64,000 nt of DNA from Comamonas sp. (GCA_031277805.1 JAITLR010000022.1:1-64000), one strand, 5' to 3'. Shown: positions 16,485 through 24,838, counted from the stretch's first letter. The notes: a model not told the origin generated them from the letters alone. Translations and numbers: made by a program.

Positions 16485-17366
16485 ATGTCCAGCTTCACCG
16501 CTCCCGAGCCACTGCGCGCGGGCAAGGCCTCCGCCTATGTCGAGACGCTGACGCCCCATCTCTTCATACCGACCTTGGAGCGCCCGGTGCGCGCCAAATG
16601 TCGGTGGCTGGAGGCCGATACCCAGGTCAGGCCGCACAGCCACCCCTGGGGGCAGCTGGCCATCTCCACCGCGGGAACCATCAGGCTCACCGTCGCACAG
16701 GGCACCTATATCGTGCCCCCCTCGCGTGCACTGTGGGTACCGCCGGGCATGGAGCATGCGGTGACCATGGTGGAAAGCGCGGATCTGCGCACGTTGTACT
16801 TCCTCCAGACCCATGGCCGCTACGGGCCCGATGTGGATGCGCTGCAGCAGGCAAAGTGGCAGCAGTGCCGCGTGCTCGATGCCTCGGATCTGCTGCGCGC
16901 CGTGGCGCGCGAACTGCCGACCCTGCCTGATGACAGCCTGCAACTGTCCGATCGGGACAGGGCGCGTGAACACCATCTGAGCGAGCTGCTGCTGGACGAA
17001 ATGCGCCGTGCCAGCGTCGTGCAGCTGGGGGTGAGGATGCCGCAGGACAAGCGGCTGCGCCTGCTGTGCGAGGACGTGCTGGCCGATCCTACGCGATTCG
17101 AGACCCTGGAAGACTGGGCACAGGACACGGGAGCCAGCCCGCGCACGGTGGCGCGCCTGTTTCGCCAGGAGCTGGAATGCACCTTTACTCACTGGCGCCA
17201 GCAAGTGGTGCTGGCCCATGCGGTGAGTCTGGCTGCGCGCAACTGGCCGATTCAGCGCATTGCGGCCGAACTGGACTACAGCCCCAGTGCCTTCAGCGCC
17301 ATGGTGCGGCGCACGGTGGGTATGCCACCCGCGCAGTTTTTTGGCATGTACGCGCAAAACCTATAG
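16485..17366 (+). CDS. AraC-family regulator with cupin-type sensor domain
   Basis: A 293-residue regulator. The N-terminal RmlC-like cupin (about residues 25-130) has the pattern VRPHSHPWGQLAISTAG and VPPSRALWVPPGMEHAV. The C-terminal double helix-turn-helix includes TLEDWAQDTGASPRTVARLFRQELECTFTHWRQQVVL and WPIQRIAAELDYSPSAFSAMVRRTVGMPPAQFF. It belongs to the same subgroup as the regulator at 36669, and both face an MFS transporter gene. It probably activates or represses the transporter in response to a small ligand. Its stop codon TAG is the first part of a dispersed ATAGCTG repeat. Confidence 0.92.
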   Translation: MSSFTAPEPLRAGKASAYVETLTPHLFIPTLERPVRAKCRWLEADTQVRPHSHPWGQLAISTAGTIRLTVAQGTYIVPPSRALWVPPGMEHAVTMVESADLRTLYFLQTHGRYGPDVDALQQAKWQQCRVLDASDLLRAVARELPTLPDDSLQLSDRDRAREHHLSELLLDEMRRASVVQLGVRMPQDKRLRLLCEDVLADPTRFETLEDWAQDTGASPRTVARLFRQELECTFTHWRQQVVLAHAVSLAARNWPIQRIAAELDYSPSAFSAMVRRTVGMPPAQFFGMYAQNL

Positions 17367-17412
17367 CTGTAAACGCTCTACTACAAAGCGTTATAGGCGT
17401 TTTTGATGCTTG
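17363..17412 (+). repeat. Short intergenic repeat, ATAGCTG family (copy 4), supplies a stop codon
   Basis: TATAGCTGTAAACGCT continues into an inverted AAAGCGTTATAG and GATGCTTG. The TAG inside ATAGCTG is the stop codon of the AraC gene. Confidence 0.55.
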
Positions 17413-17484
17413 CTCTCAAAGCGGAAAAGCAAATTATTTGCGAAGGCATGGAATGAAAGCTGCGCAGATGCGCTCTTTAGCAAC

Positions 17485-18048
17485 ATGATCTCCACCGCCG
17501 AGTCGCGCTACAACCAGTGGGTGCGCGAGCATTACCGATTCCTGCTGCGCAGCGCCTGGGCGTTGACCGGCTCGCGCGTCATTGCCGAGGATGTGGTGCA
17601 GGACTGCTTCACCAGCGCCTGGCGCTTTCGCAACCAGTTGCGCGACCCCGGCATGGCCCGTGCCTGGCTGTTCCAGATCATGCGCCGCCACGCCTTCAGG
17701 CACTTCGATCCGGCACAGCATGTGCCGCAGGCGCTGGAGCAGCTCGGCGAGGAGGCCAGCCACCAGCACCACGATGCGCTGGATGCCCAGCTCGATGTGG
17801 TCAAGGCACTGTCGCGCATCGCCCCCATCCACCGCGAGGTGCTGGTGCTTTACTACTTTGACGACATGCCCACGGCGCAGATGGCCGAGGCGCTGGACAT
17901 CGCTCCGGGCACTGTGCTCTCGCGCCTGGCACGAGCGCGCGAGGCGCTGAAGAACGCCCTGCAGCCGCCGGTCCGACCGCAGGGTGACACCGTCAGTACC
18001 GCCAGCCCCGCCGCCAGCGTGATACCGCTGAGAAAGCGCACACCATGA
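17485..18048 (+). CDS. ECF-type RNA polymerase sigma factor
   Basis: A 187-residue extracytoplasmic-function sigma factor. Region 2 covers about residues 10-75 (WALTGSRVIAEDVVQDCFTSAWRF), and region 4 lies at about 115-165 (PIHREVLVLYYFDDMPTAQMAEALDIAPGTVLSRLARAREAL). The ATG at 17485 lacks an obvious ribosome-binding site, but homology starts just after it. The stop codon overlaps the start of the next gene (ATGA), the usual arrangement for a sigma/anti-sigma pair. Downstream follow a sulfite-dehydrogenase-like enzyme and cytochrome c, likely members of its regulon. Confidence 0.93.
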   Translation: MISTAESRYNQWVREHYRFLLRSAWALTGSRVIAEDVVQDCFTSAWRFRNQLRDPGMARAWLFQIMRRHAFRHFDPAQHVPQALEQLGEEASHQHHDALDAQLDVVKALSRIAPIHREVLVLYYFDDMPTAQMAEALDIAPGTVLSRLARAREALKNALQPPVRPQGDTVSTASPAASVIPLRKRTP

Positions 18049-18623
18049 CCCCCAATGACCGTCCCGAGGACACCGCTTTCGACCTGCGTGCCCGTGCCGA
18101 ACTGTCGCTGGCTTTCGAGCCCGGCGAACCGCCCGCGCATCTGCTGCGCAGTACTCCCTGGTACGCACGCCGCAGCCTGCAGCGCATGCTTGCCGCACTG
18201 CTGGTGGGAGGCTCCGTCACCGGCGCCGTCTTTGCCATGCGCCCGCCCGAGATGGTGCGCTCGGCCATTGAGCACGAGTACTACGAGCGCACGCTGCGCG
18301 GCAATTTCATGCCTGAAGCCGAGATCGCCCGCCACCTGGACTGGCCCGCCGACCGGAGGCTACCCGGCTATACCCAGCTGATGCGACCCTGCGATATCGA
18401 CGGCAGCCGCGCTTACCACCTGACGACCTTTTTTGAAAAAGGCGGCATCGTCACCGTGCTGGCCTTTGAGCAGCCCCAGCAGATTGCCGATGGCCAGGGC
18501 TGGTGGGCCAACACCTACTGGCAGGTCGTGCGTTCGCGCGAAGGCCGTCCGTTGGTGCTGATTGCCGAAAAAAAGCAGGCACTGGCCGTGGCTTCGCGTG
18601 TGCTGAGCCAGCCCAGCAGCTAG
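18045..18623 (+). CDS. Putative membrane anti-sigma factor
   Basis: A 192-residue protein. A short cytoplasmic N-terminus (about 1-45) is followed by one membrane helix (about 47-65, MLAALLVGGSVTGAVFAM) and a periplasmic domain of about 125 residues. The layout and the four-base overlap with the sigma gene indicate an anti-sigma factor. No CHCC zinc-binding anti-sigma motif is visible in the N-terminus. The outer domain (HEYYERTLRGNFMP..., GWWANTYWQVV) resembles a DUF3379-like sensor region, but I recognise no ligand site. The function is inferred from context. Confidence 0.75.
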   Translation: MTPNDRPEDTAFDLRARAELSLAFEPGEPPAHLLRSTPWYARRSLQRMLAALLVGGSVTGAVFAMRPPEMVRSAIEHEYYERTLRGNFMPEAEIARHLDWPADRRLPGYTQLMRPCDIDGSRAYHLTTFFEKGGIVTVLAFEQPQQIADGQGWWANTYWQVVRSREGRPLVLIAEKKQALAVASRVLSQPSS

Positions 18624-18671
18624 AAAAGTTCTCGTTTGACCTTTCCCCCACCACGAAGAAGAGGAGACCTC

Positions 18672-19895
18672 ATGCAACACAACCTTTCATCCCTGCCGCG
18701 TCGCCGCATGCTCGCAGGCAGCGCCAGTGCACTGGCTGCTGTCGGTCTGGCCAGCTTCCAGAGTCAGGTGCTGGCGCAGACCGCTGCTCCCGCAGCGCCT
18801 GCCGCCAAGCCTCTGCCAGGCTATGCCAGCTTCAAGAATGCGGATGCCGTCATCGTCCACAGCTCCACCACCATCGAGACCAAGCGTTCGGCCTTCGGCT
18901 CCAGCGTCATCACGCCGACCAATCAGCTCTATGTGCGCAACAACCTGCCCACACCGCCCGAATCCATCGTGGCTGATCGTGATGCCTGGAAGATGCAGAT
19001 CGACGGCGTGAAAAAACCCAGGCAGCTGAGCCTGTCCGAACTCAAGACCATGGGGCTGGAGACCGTGACCATGGTGCTGCAATGCTCGGGCAATGGCCGC
19101 GGCTTCTTCCCCAGCAAGCCCAGCGGCACGCAGTGGACCGTGGGCGCAGCTGGTTGCGTGGTCTGGAGCGGCGTGCCCGTGCGCGAGGTCGTCAAGGCCC
19201 TGGGCGGTGTGGCCGATGGCATGGTCTACATGACCGGCACAGGCGGCGAAGTGCTGCCCGCTGGCATCGACCCCAAGACCGTGATGGTGGAGCGTTCCGT
19301 ACCTCTGGCGGCCATGGAAGATGCGCTGCTGGCATGGGAGATGAATGGCGAGCCTGTCTCGCTGGTTCACGGCGGTCCTCTGCGTCTGATCGTTCCCGGC
19401 TATACCGGCGTGAACAACATCAAGTACATCAAGCAGCTGGCTTTTACCGCCAAGGAGAGCGAAGCGCACATCATGTCGCATGGCTACCGCATCTCGCCCC
19501 CTGGCAGCAAGGGCGATCCCAGCCAGCCTTCGGTGCAGGAGATGAGCGTCAAGTCCTGGATCAACAGCCCCATTCCCGAAGACGGCAACCAAGCTGCGGG
19601 CAAGGTGCAGATCCAGGGCGTGGCCTTCGGCGGCATGAATGCCATCAAGGGCGTTGAAGTCTCCACCGACGGCGGCAAGACCTGGAAGCAGGCTCGCCTG
19701 ATCGGCCCCGATATGGGCAAGTACGCCTGGCGCCAGTTCGTGCTGCAGGCCGAGCTGCCCAAGGGGACCTACCAGCTGGCCAGCCGTGCCACCGATGCCA
19801 AGGGCAATGTCCAGCCTGAAACCCGTGGTGAGAACCAGAGTGGCTACAACAACACCAGCTGGGCCGACCACGCCATTACCGTGACGGTGGCCTGA
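18672..19895 (+). CDS. sorA: Sulfite dehydrogenase-like molybdopterin enzyme, catalytic subunit (SorA-type)
   Basis: A 407-residue sulfite-oxidase-family enzyme for the periplasm. The N-terminus has a twin-arginine signal (LPRRRMLAGSASALAAVGLA). The molybdenum-ligating cysteine is C138 in VLQCSGNGRG, and the Moco fold continues through GAAGCVVWSGVPVREV and GGPLRLIVPGYTGVNNIKYI. The C-terminal dimerisation domain carries VEVSTDGGKTWKQARL. It would oxidise sulfite, or a related oxyanion, and pass electrons to the cytochrome encoded next. The ATG at 18672 follows GAGGAG. It lies 48 bases after the anti-sigma gene and may belong to the ECF regulon. Confidence 0.9.
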   Translation: MQHNLSSLPRRRMLAGSASALAAVGLASFQSQVLAQTAAPAAPAAKPLPGYASFKNADAVIVHSSTTIETKRSAFGSSVITPTNQLYVRNNLPTPPESIVADRDAWKMQIDGVKKPRQLSLSELKTMGLETVTMVLQCSGNGRGFFPSKPSGTQWTVGAAGCVVWSGVPVREVVKALGGVADGMVYMTGTGGEVLPAGIDPKTVMVERSVPLAAMEDALLAWEMNGEPVSLVHGGPLRLIVPGYTGVNNIKYIKQLAFTAKESEAHIMSHGYRISPPGSKGDPSQPSVQEMSVKSWINSPIPEDGNQAAGKVQIQGVAFGGMNAIKGVEVSTDGGKTWKQARLIGPDMGKYAWRQFVLQAELPKGTYQLASRATDAKGNVQPETRGENQSGYNNTSWADHAITVTVA

Positions 19896-19905
19896 CCCTC
19901 GCTTG

Positions 19906-19939
19906 CTGCATGCCCTGTGCCGTGGTGCAGGGCATGCAG
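19906..19939 (+). other. Perfect 12-bp hairpin between sorA and the cytochrome gene
   Basis: CTGCATGCCCTG (19906-19917) pairs with CAGGGCATGCAG (19928-19939), with no T run. It may tune relative expression or protect the 3' end of the upstream message. Confidence 0.7.
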
Positions 19940-19954
19940 CCTGCCCTTCGATGA

Positions 19955-20302
19955 ATGGAATCCATAAAAATGATGAAGAAGACCTGCACTCTTGCCGCAC
20001 TCATGCTGACCGCCCTGGTTGGCATGGCCCATGCCGATGAAGCCGCCCAGATGGCGCGTGGCAAGGAGCTGTTCACCACGGCCGCCGTGCCCGCCTGCGC
20101 CGTCTGCCACACCCTCAAGGATGCCGGAACGGAAGGCGCCATCGGCCCTGTCCTGGATGAGCTGCAACCCGATGCTGCCCGCGTGGCGCGCGCCCTCAAG
20201 GACGGCATTGGTGCCATGCCCTCGTTCAAGGCCACGATGAGCGAAGCCGATATTGCGGCCGTCGCCCTGTATGTGAGCAAGGCCAGCGGCGGAGCCAAAT
20301 AA
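19955..20302 (+). CDS. sorB: Small c-type cytochrome (SorB-type electron acceptor)
   Basis: A monohaem cytochrome c of about 110 residues. A signal peptide (MKKTCTLAALMLTALVGMAHA) precedes a single CAVCH haem site in the 30-residue region after cleavage. The distal methionine ligand appears in GIGAMPSFKATMSE. ATG codons at 19955, 19970 and 19973 are all in frame; 19970 or 19973 gives a normal signal peptide. Its position behind sorA makes it the likely electron acceptor of that enzyme. It ends 7 bases before a convergent gene, with no terminator between. Confidence 0.88.
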   Translation: MESIKMMKKTCTLAALMLTALVGMAHADEAAQMARGKELFTTAAVPACAVCHTLKDAGTEGAIGPVLDELQPDAARVARALKDGIGAMPSFKATMSEADIAAVALYVSKASGGAK

Positions 20303-20309
20303 GCCCGTC

Positions 20310-21062
20310 TCAGCGCTGTCTGTCGCCTTCCAATGGCATGGCGTAGATCCAGACCTTGTGGCGGCTGTTGCCCTGCAGGCAGGCCGTGGCCTCCACGCCA
20401 GGCAGCGCAAAATCCAGGCTTACCAGCCAGCTGCCGGGCTGCATTTCGGTGGCGGCCTTGACGGCGGCACGGCCCATGCTTTCGGGTCGCTGGAACAGAT
20501 AGACTAATTTGTAGCCGCTCCAGTCGGCGAGCCAGATATCGGCGCGTCTCACCTTGGCCCAGGGGCAGCGCAGCGCGCTGGCCAGGCGCAGCGGCCAGCT
20601 CCATTCGAGGCCATGCAGCCGGGCTCGCGGCAGCTCGCTGCGCAGGGCGCGCAGCCCGTCGCCCAGGCCGCAGCCCGCATCCAGCACCAGGGCCTGCTCG
20701 GGCAGCTGCACCACATCCTGCAGCCCCCGTAGTGCATGAGCAGGTGTGGGGAACACCGGCGCATCGCGCCAGGCATTGAGTGGATAGACCAGCAGCAGCA
20801 AGCCCAGCGGCAGCAGCCAACCCCAGGCTGGCAGCTGACTGGCCCACATCACCGCAAACGACAGCGGAAAGCCTGCCGCAATCATGGCTCTGCGCCACCA
20901 GCTGTCTCCAAGAAGACTGGCCGCCGTGCTGAGCGTGCAGGCAATGCCCAATGCCAGCCACCAGGGCAGAGCACGGCCCAGCATAAGCAGGGCAGCCCAG
21001 GCCATGGCCCAGGTAATCAGGGCTGGCAACGGCCAGGGCAGGGAAGAGAGGCGCAGGAACAT
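20310..21062 (-). CDS. Membrane-anchored class I SAM-dependent methyltransferase-like protein
   Basis: A 250-residue protein with an unusual layout. The first ~95 residues are four hydrophobic segments (TWAMAWAALLMLG, WWLALGIACTLSTAASLL, AGFPLSFAVMWASQL, WGWLLPLGLLLLVYPLNAW). Then comes a small Rossmann methyltransferase core with the SAM loop LVLDAGCGLGDGLRALR near residue 125. Later motifs (ADIWLADWSGYKLVYLF, GSWLVSLDFALPG) fit class I enzymes. The substrate is unknown. The membrane anchor suggests a lipid, quinone or membrane-protein target. It is a single gene, convergent with sorB. Confidence 0.8.
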   Translation of the reverse strand: MFLRLSSLPWPLPALITWAMAWAALLMLGRALPWWLALGIACTLSTAASLLGDSWWRRAMIAAGFPLSFAVMWASQLPAWGWLLPLGLLLLVYPLNAWRDAPVFPTPAHALRGLQDVVQLPEQALVLDAGCGLGDGLRALRSELPRARLHGLEWSWPLRLASALRCPWAKVRRADIWLADWSGYKLVYLFQRPESMGRAAVKAATEMQPGSWLVSLDFALPGVEATACLQGNSRHKVWIYAMPLEGDRQR

Positions 21063-21292
21063 GCCAGAGGTATATCTCAGTGATACCCGCCCACTTTGCC
21101 TGAGACAGGGTTACGTCGTTTTTTTAAGCTATTCACTCAATCACCCGATTGTTTGAACCTATTAACCTGGAAGTTTTCCGTTGCCAGCCATTCATTTCCC
21201 GTCAGGTCGGTTTGTAAAGTCCGTAAAAAATAGGAAAACCGCCCATGTATACTTTTTGGCTTCCAACGGATAAGAACCACTGAGGGCTACTC

Positions 21293-21895
21293 ATGCGATT
21301 TGTTCTTCCCAGTCTTTCCCTGGCCGCGCTGGCGCTGGCAGGTTGTGCCGCACAGACTCCACAAGAGCAGCTGGCACCATCGTCACCGACGGTTCGCCTG
21401 TGCGAAGGCAACAACTGTTCCGAAATGCCGCGCAATGTCACGACCTTTCGTGGCGAGCCGGTCAACCCCGAGGCCGAGCGCCGGCTGGCGGCTTTGACGG
21501 CCCGTGCCGAAGCCGACCCGCGTGCTGCCTACGATCTGGGTCTGCGCTATCTGCGCGGTGATGGCGTGGAGCGCAACAGCTATCAAGCGATCGAATGGAT
21601 GCGCAAGGCAGGCGATGCAGGCCATGGCCCGGCCCAGTTTGCTTTGGGACGCCTGTACCTGCTGGGCTTCGAGGAAATGGGTCCAGACCCCGCGGAAGCC
21701 GAAGCCTGGCTGTCGCGTGCATCGGCCAAGGGCTACAAGGAAGCTCGTCGTCTGCTGCCTCAGGCACAGGCCATGAAGCGTGATGCACATGCACGCTATC
21801 AAGCCATCGAGGACGAGCGCAAATCCTGGGGTATCTGGTACACCAGCGCTCCTTACTACTGGGTCTGGGGATCTTCCGGTTGGTATCTGCGCTGA
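21293..21895 (+). CDS. Sel1-repeat lipoprotein
   Basis: A 200-residue predicted lipoprotein. The lipobox is LALAGC, with the lipidated cysteine at residue 18. Two to three Sel1-type helical repeats follow (ADPRAAYDLGLRYLRGDGVERNSYQAIEWMRKAGDAGHGPAQFALGRLYLLGF). The C-terminus is aromatic (WGIWYTSAPYYWVWGSSGWYL). Sel1 repeats mediate protein-protein contact. The next gene, 54 bases downstream, encodes another lipoprotein, and the two may form an envelope complex. The function is not known. Confidence 0.88.
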   Translation: MRFVLPSLSLAALALAGCAAQTPQEQLAPSSPTVRLCEGNNCSEMPRNVTTFRGEPVNPEAERRLAALTARAEADPRAAYDLGLRYLRGDGVERNSYQAIEWMRKAGDAGHGPAQFALGRLYLLGFEEMGPDPAEAEAWLSRASAKGYKEARRLLPQAQAMKRDAHARYQAIEDERKSWGIWYTSAPYYWVWGSSGWYLR

Positions 21896-21949
21896 GGCGC
21901 ATTGAGCGCACCGCTCTGTTTTTGCCTATTTTCATTAGAAAGACTTTAT

Positions 21950-22777
21950 ATGTCCAAGAAGACAACTCTGCGCCTGGCCGCTCTGGCTGCGGCCCTGGCC
22001 CTCGGTGGCTGCGTGACGCCTGGCGGCGGCACCATCAGCACCGGTACCGCTCCTACGGCTGCCACCGGCGCTGCGGGCGGTGGCACCAGCGTCAACGCCA
22101 ACCCTTCGCTGGAGCGCTGCGATGCGCCTCTGGGTACGCTGGCTGTGGATGACGGCCGCGGCAAGGAGTGGTACGCCAGCTTTGGTGCAGCGACCAAGAT
22201 CACGACCATCGAGCCCCTGATTCGTCTGGCCGTGCAGCAGTCCAACTGCTTTGTGATCACTTCCATCGGCAACAACCGCACCGAAAGCAAGATGTCGGCA
22301 ATCACCGACAAGCAGCGCAACTCCGGTGAGTTCCGCGCCGGCTCCAAGCAGCAAAAGGGCCAGCGCGTGGCGGCTGACTACTACATGGAGCCATCCATCA
22401 TCATCGACAACGACGCAACCGGTCAGCTGGCTGCCGGCGTGGGCGGTCTGTTCGGCAATGTGGGTACGCTGATCGGCGGCGCCATGCAGAGCAAGGCTTC
22501 GGTGGTGACGCTGAGCATGTTCGACATTCGCTCGGGCGTGCAGATCTCCATCTCCGAAGGCAATTCCACCGCCACGAACTTCGGCGCAGCCATGGGCGCG
22601 TTCGGCGGTGGCGTGGGTGGTGGCCTGGGCGGCTTCTCGCGCTCTCCCGAAGGCAAGGCCACTGTGGCCGCCTTCATGGATGCCTACAACAACATGGTGA
22701 TCTCGCTGCGCAACTACAAGGCACAGGAAGTCAAGGGCGGCCTGGGCCGTGGCGGCCAGCTGAAGGTTGGCAAGTAA
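21950..22777 (+). CDS. CsgG-family outer-membrane lipoprotein
   Basis: A 275-residue predicted lipoprotein with lipobox LALGGC (cysteine about residue 19). It has a CsgG-like core: CDAPLGTLAVDDGRG, then IEPLIRLAVQQSNCFVIT, a glycine-rich predicted membrane or packing segment (GQLAAGVGGLFGNVGTLIGGAM), and ATVAAFMDAYNNMVISLR. CsgG itself is the curli secretion pore, but no curli subunits (CsgA/B/E/F) are nearby. It may therefore have a related, non-curli envelope role. I start it at 21950, directly upstream of the signal peptide. A strong terminator follows. Confidence 0.85.
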   Translation: MSKKTTLRLAALAAALALGGCVTPGGGTISTGTAPTAATGAAGGGTSVNANPSLERCDAPLGTLAVDDGRGKEWYASFGAATKITTIEPLIRLAVQQSNCFVITSIGNNRTESKMSAITDKQRNSGEFRAGSKQQKGQRVAADYYMEPSIIIDNDATGQLAAGVGGLFGNVGTLIGGAMQSKASVVTLSMFDIRSGVQISISEGNSTATNFGAAMGAFGGGVGGGLGGFSRSPEGKATVAAFMDAYNNMVISLRNYKAQEVKGGLGRGGQLKVGK

Positions 22778-22796
22778 TCCCCGGTTGCCGCAACAG

Positions 22797-22825
22797 AAAA
22801 GGGCCTGATTTCTCAGGCCCTTTTT
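22797..22825 (+). terminator. Terminator after the CsgG-family gene
   Basis: AAAAGGGCCTGA pairs with TCAGGCCCTTTT across a four-base loop and ends in TTTTT. It is symmetric enough to act in both directions. Confidence 0.92.
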
Positions 22826-22844
22826 CATGGTTGGCGCTTATGCG

Positions 22845-22863
22845 ATAAGCGCTGACAGCTATG
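22845..22863 (-). repeat. Short intergenic repeat, ATAGCTG..GCGCTT family (copy 5), supplies a stop codon
   Basis: On the minus strand CATAGCTGTCAGCGCTTAT. The TAG within it is the stop codon of the FAD-linked oxidase gene. It is the same 17-mer as the copy at 11004. Confidence 0.6.
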
Positions 22864-24286
22864 TATTTGACAGCTGAAAGATCTTGCCGGGGTTCAGGAT
22901 GTTCTTGGGGTCCAGGGCCTGCTTGATGGCGCGCATCATCTGCACCGCACCAGCACCTGCTTCCTCGAGCAAAAAGCCCTGCTTGTGGATGCCGATTCCG
23001 TGTTCGCCCGTGCAGGTGCCGCCCAGTGCAATGGCCCGTGCCACCAGCTGATGGTTCAAGGCTTCGGCCTGCTGGCGCTGTTCATCGTTGGCTGGGTCGA
23101 TCAGATAGCCGAAGTGGAAGTTGCCGTCGCCCACATGGCCGACCAGGAAGTAAGGGATGCCGCTGGCGTCGGCCTCGGTCACGCATTCCAGCAGTGCATC
23201 GGCCAGGCGGCTGATGGGCACGCAGGCGTCCGTCGTGATGCAGCGGCAACCGGGCACGCTGGAGACCGCCGCGAAATAGGCGTTGTGGCGCGCGGTGAAC
23301 AAGCGTGTGCGGTCCTCGGGGCGCTCGGCCCATTCAAAGGCATTGCCGCCGAATTCATTGGCGATGTCCTGCACTATCTCGGCCTGCTCCTTCACGCCCG
23401 TGGGCGAGCCGTGGAACTCCATCAGCAGCATGGGTTCCTCGCGCAGATCCAGCTTGCTGTAGGCGTTGACCATGCGCACCGAGTTCACATCGACCAGCTC
23501 CACGCGGGCAATGGGAATGCCCATCTGTATGGTCTGGATCACCGTGTGCACGGCTTTTTCGATGGTGGGGAAGGAGCAGATGGCGGCACTTACCGCTTCC
23601 GGCAGCGGATAGATGCGCAGGGTGATCTCGGTGAAGATGCCCAGCGTTCCTTCGCTGCCCACCATCAGGCGTGTCAGGTCGTAGCCCGCAGCACTCTTCT
23701 TGGCGCGGTTGCCGGTACGGATCACCTCGCCATTGGCAGTCACCACCTCCAGGGCCAGCACGTTCTCGCGCATGGTGCCGTAGCGCACGGCATTGGTGCC
23801 GCTGGCGCGGGTCGATGTCATGCCGCCGATGGATGCGTCCGCTCCCGGGTCGATGGGGAAGAAGAAGCCCGTGTCCTTGATGGCATCGTTGAGTGCCTTG
23901 CGCGTGATGCCGGGCTGCACGGTGATGGTCAGGTCTTCGGTATTGACCGAGAGCACCCGGTTCATGCGGCTGACGTCGATGGTGATGCCGCCTTGCACGG
24001 CCAGTAGATGGCCTTCCAGCGACGATCCTGCGCCATAGGCGATCACGGGCACACCGTACTGGTCGCAGAGCCTGACAGCGTCCTGTACATCCTGGGTGGA
24101 CTCGGCAAACACCACGGCTGCGGGGGGCGGTGCGGCGATCGAGCCTTCGTCGCGTCCATGCTGCTCGCGCACTGCCATGGCGGTGGAATATTGACTGCCG
24201 TAACGCGCTGCCAGCGCTTGCAGAAACTCTTCGGGAATGGGGCGCTGCAATGCGTGCAGCTCATGCGTGGCAACAGGTGCGTTCAT
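22859..24286 (-). CDS. FAD-linked oxidase, GlcD/D-lactate dehydrogenase type
   Basis: A 475-residue flavoprotein of the VAO/PCMH family, like cytochrome-linked D-lactate dehydrogenases or the GlcD subunit of glycolate oxidase. The FAD-binding PCMH domain covers about residues 45-225, with VIAYGAGSSLEGHLLAVQGG and DPGADASIGGMTSTRASGTNAVRYGTM. The C-terminal substrate domain has the metal-site segments LVGHVGDGNFHFG and GTCTGEHGIG. It oxidises a D-2-hydroxyacid; no GlcE or GlcF partner is adjacent, which favours a single-subunit D-lactate type. Its stop codon lies in a dispersed repeat. Confidence 0.9.
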   Translation of the reverse strand: MNAPVATHELHALQRPIPEEFLQALAARYGSQYSTAMAVREQHGRDEGSIAAPPPAAVVFAESTQDVQDAVRLCDQYGVPVIAYGAGSSLEGHLLAVQGGITIDVSRMNRVLSVNTEDLTITVQPGITRKALNDAIKDTGFFFPIDPGADASIGGMTSTRASGTNAVRYGTMRENVLALEVVTANGEVIRTGNRAKKSAAGYDLTRLMVGSEGTLGIFTEITLRIYPLPEAVSAAICSFPTIEKAVHTVIQTIQMGIPIARVELVDVNSVRMVNAYSKLDLREEPMLLMEFHGSPTGVKEQAEIVQDIANEFGGNAFEWAERPEDRTRLFTARHNAYFAAVSSVPGCRCITTDACVPISRLADALLECVTEADASGIPYFLVGHVGDGNFHFGYLIDPANDEQRQQAEALNHQLVARAIALGGTCTGEHGIGIHKQGFLLEEAGAGAVQMMRAIKQALDPKNILNPGKIFQLSNT

Positions 24287-24350
24287 GGTCTTGGCGAATC
24301 TCCAGGGGGGTCAAAAGAATACCACCGCAGAGCCGCCTGGAAGGCCGTGA

Positions 24351-24572
24351 TCAACCCTGTTGTGCGGGGTCTGACTTGGCGGAATGCGTGCTGTAGGCGT
24401 GCTGGGAAAGCACGGCCTGGATGCGATGGACTTTGTCGTCGCGGCTGCTGGAGTGATGGGCCATGGCGGCACCGGCACTGCCGAAGGTGAGGGCCGAGAA
24501 CAGGATCACGCTCATGACTTCAAAAGGGGTGTCCCTGCAGTGATGCCACAGCTTGTGCTGTACTTTTTTCAT
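24351..24572 (-). CDS. Small putative exported or membrane protein
   Basis: A 73-residue protein of unknown function. A basic N-terminus (MKKVQHKLWHHCRDTPFE) precedes one hydrophobic segment (VMSVILFSALTFGSAGAAMAH) that could be a signal or anchor. A short His/Ser-rich hydrophilic tail follows. A near-perfect ribosome-binding site (AGGAGGT, seven bases before the ATG) strongly supports translation. It stands alone between the FAD oxidase and the Bug receptor. I recognise no family. Confidence 0.72.
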   Translation of the reverse strand: MKKVQHKLWHHCRDTPFEVMSVILFSALTFGSAGAAMAHHSSSRDDKVHRIQAVLSQHAYSTHSAKSDPAQQG

Positions 24573-24838
24573 AGCGTACCTCCTATGACGGGTATTGGTA
24601 ATACAAGGTTTTCATGGGCGCATTCCAACCTGCATTGCTTTGTAAAGCCAGCACTCTTGCAGCTTGTTGCCTGAGACAACATTTGCCTGCGACCTGTAAG
24701 CGGGCATAGATAAGTTTGGACAAAGCTCATGAGAAATCAGTGTTTAGCTTTGACGTCAACCCTGCCTATATTTCGGAGCCTTATGGCGTGCGCTGCAGAG
24801 CTCGCTTCAGACAACAAGCAAGCTTGGGAGGACGGCTC

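Noticed and set aside
17410..17484. Upstream TTG start extending the ECF sigma factor by 25 residues
   Set aside because: The extra residues overlap a dispersed repeat region and have no sigma-factor similarity.
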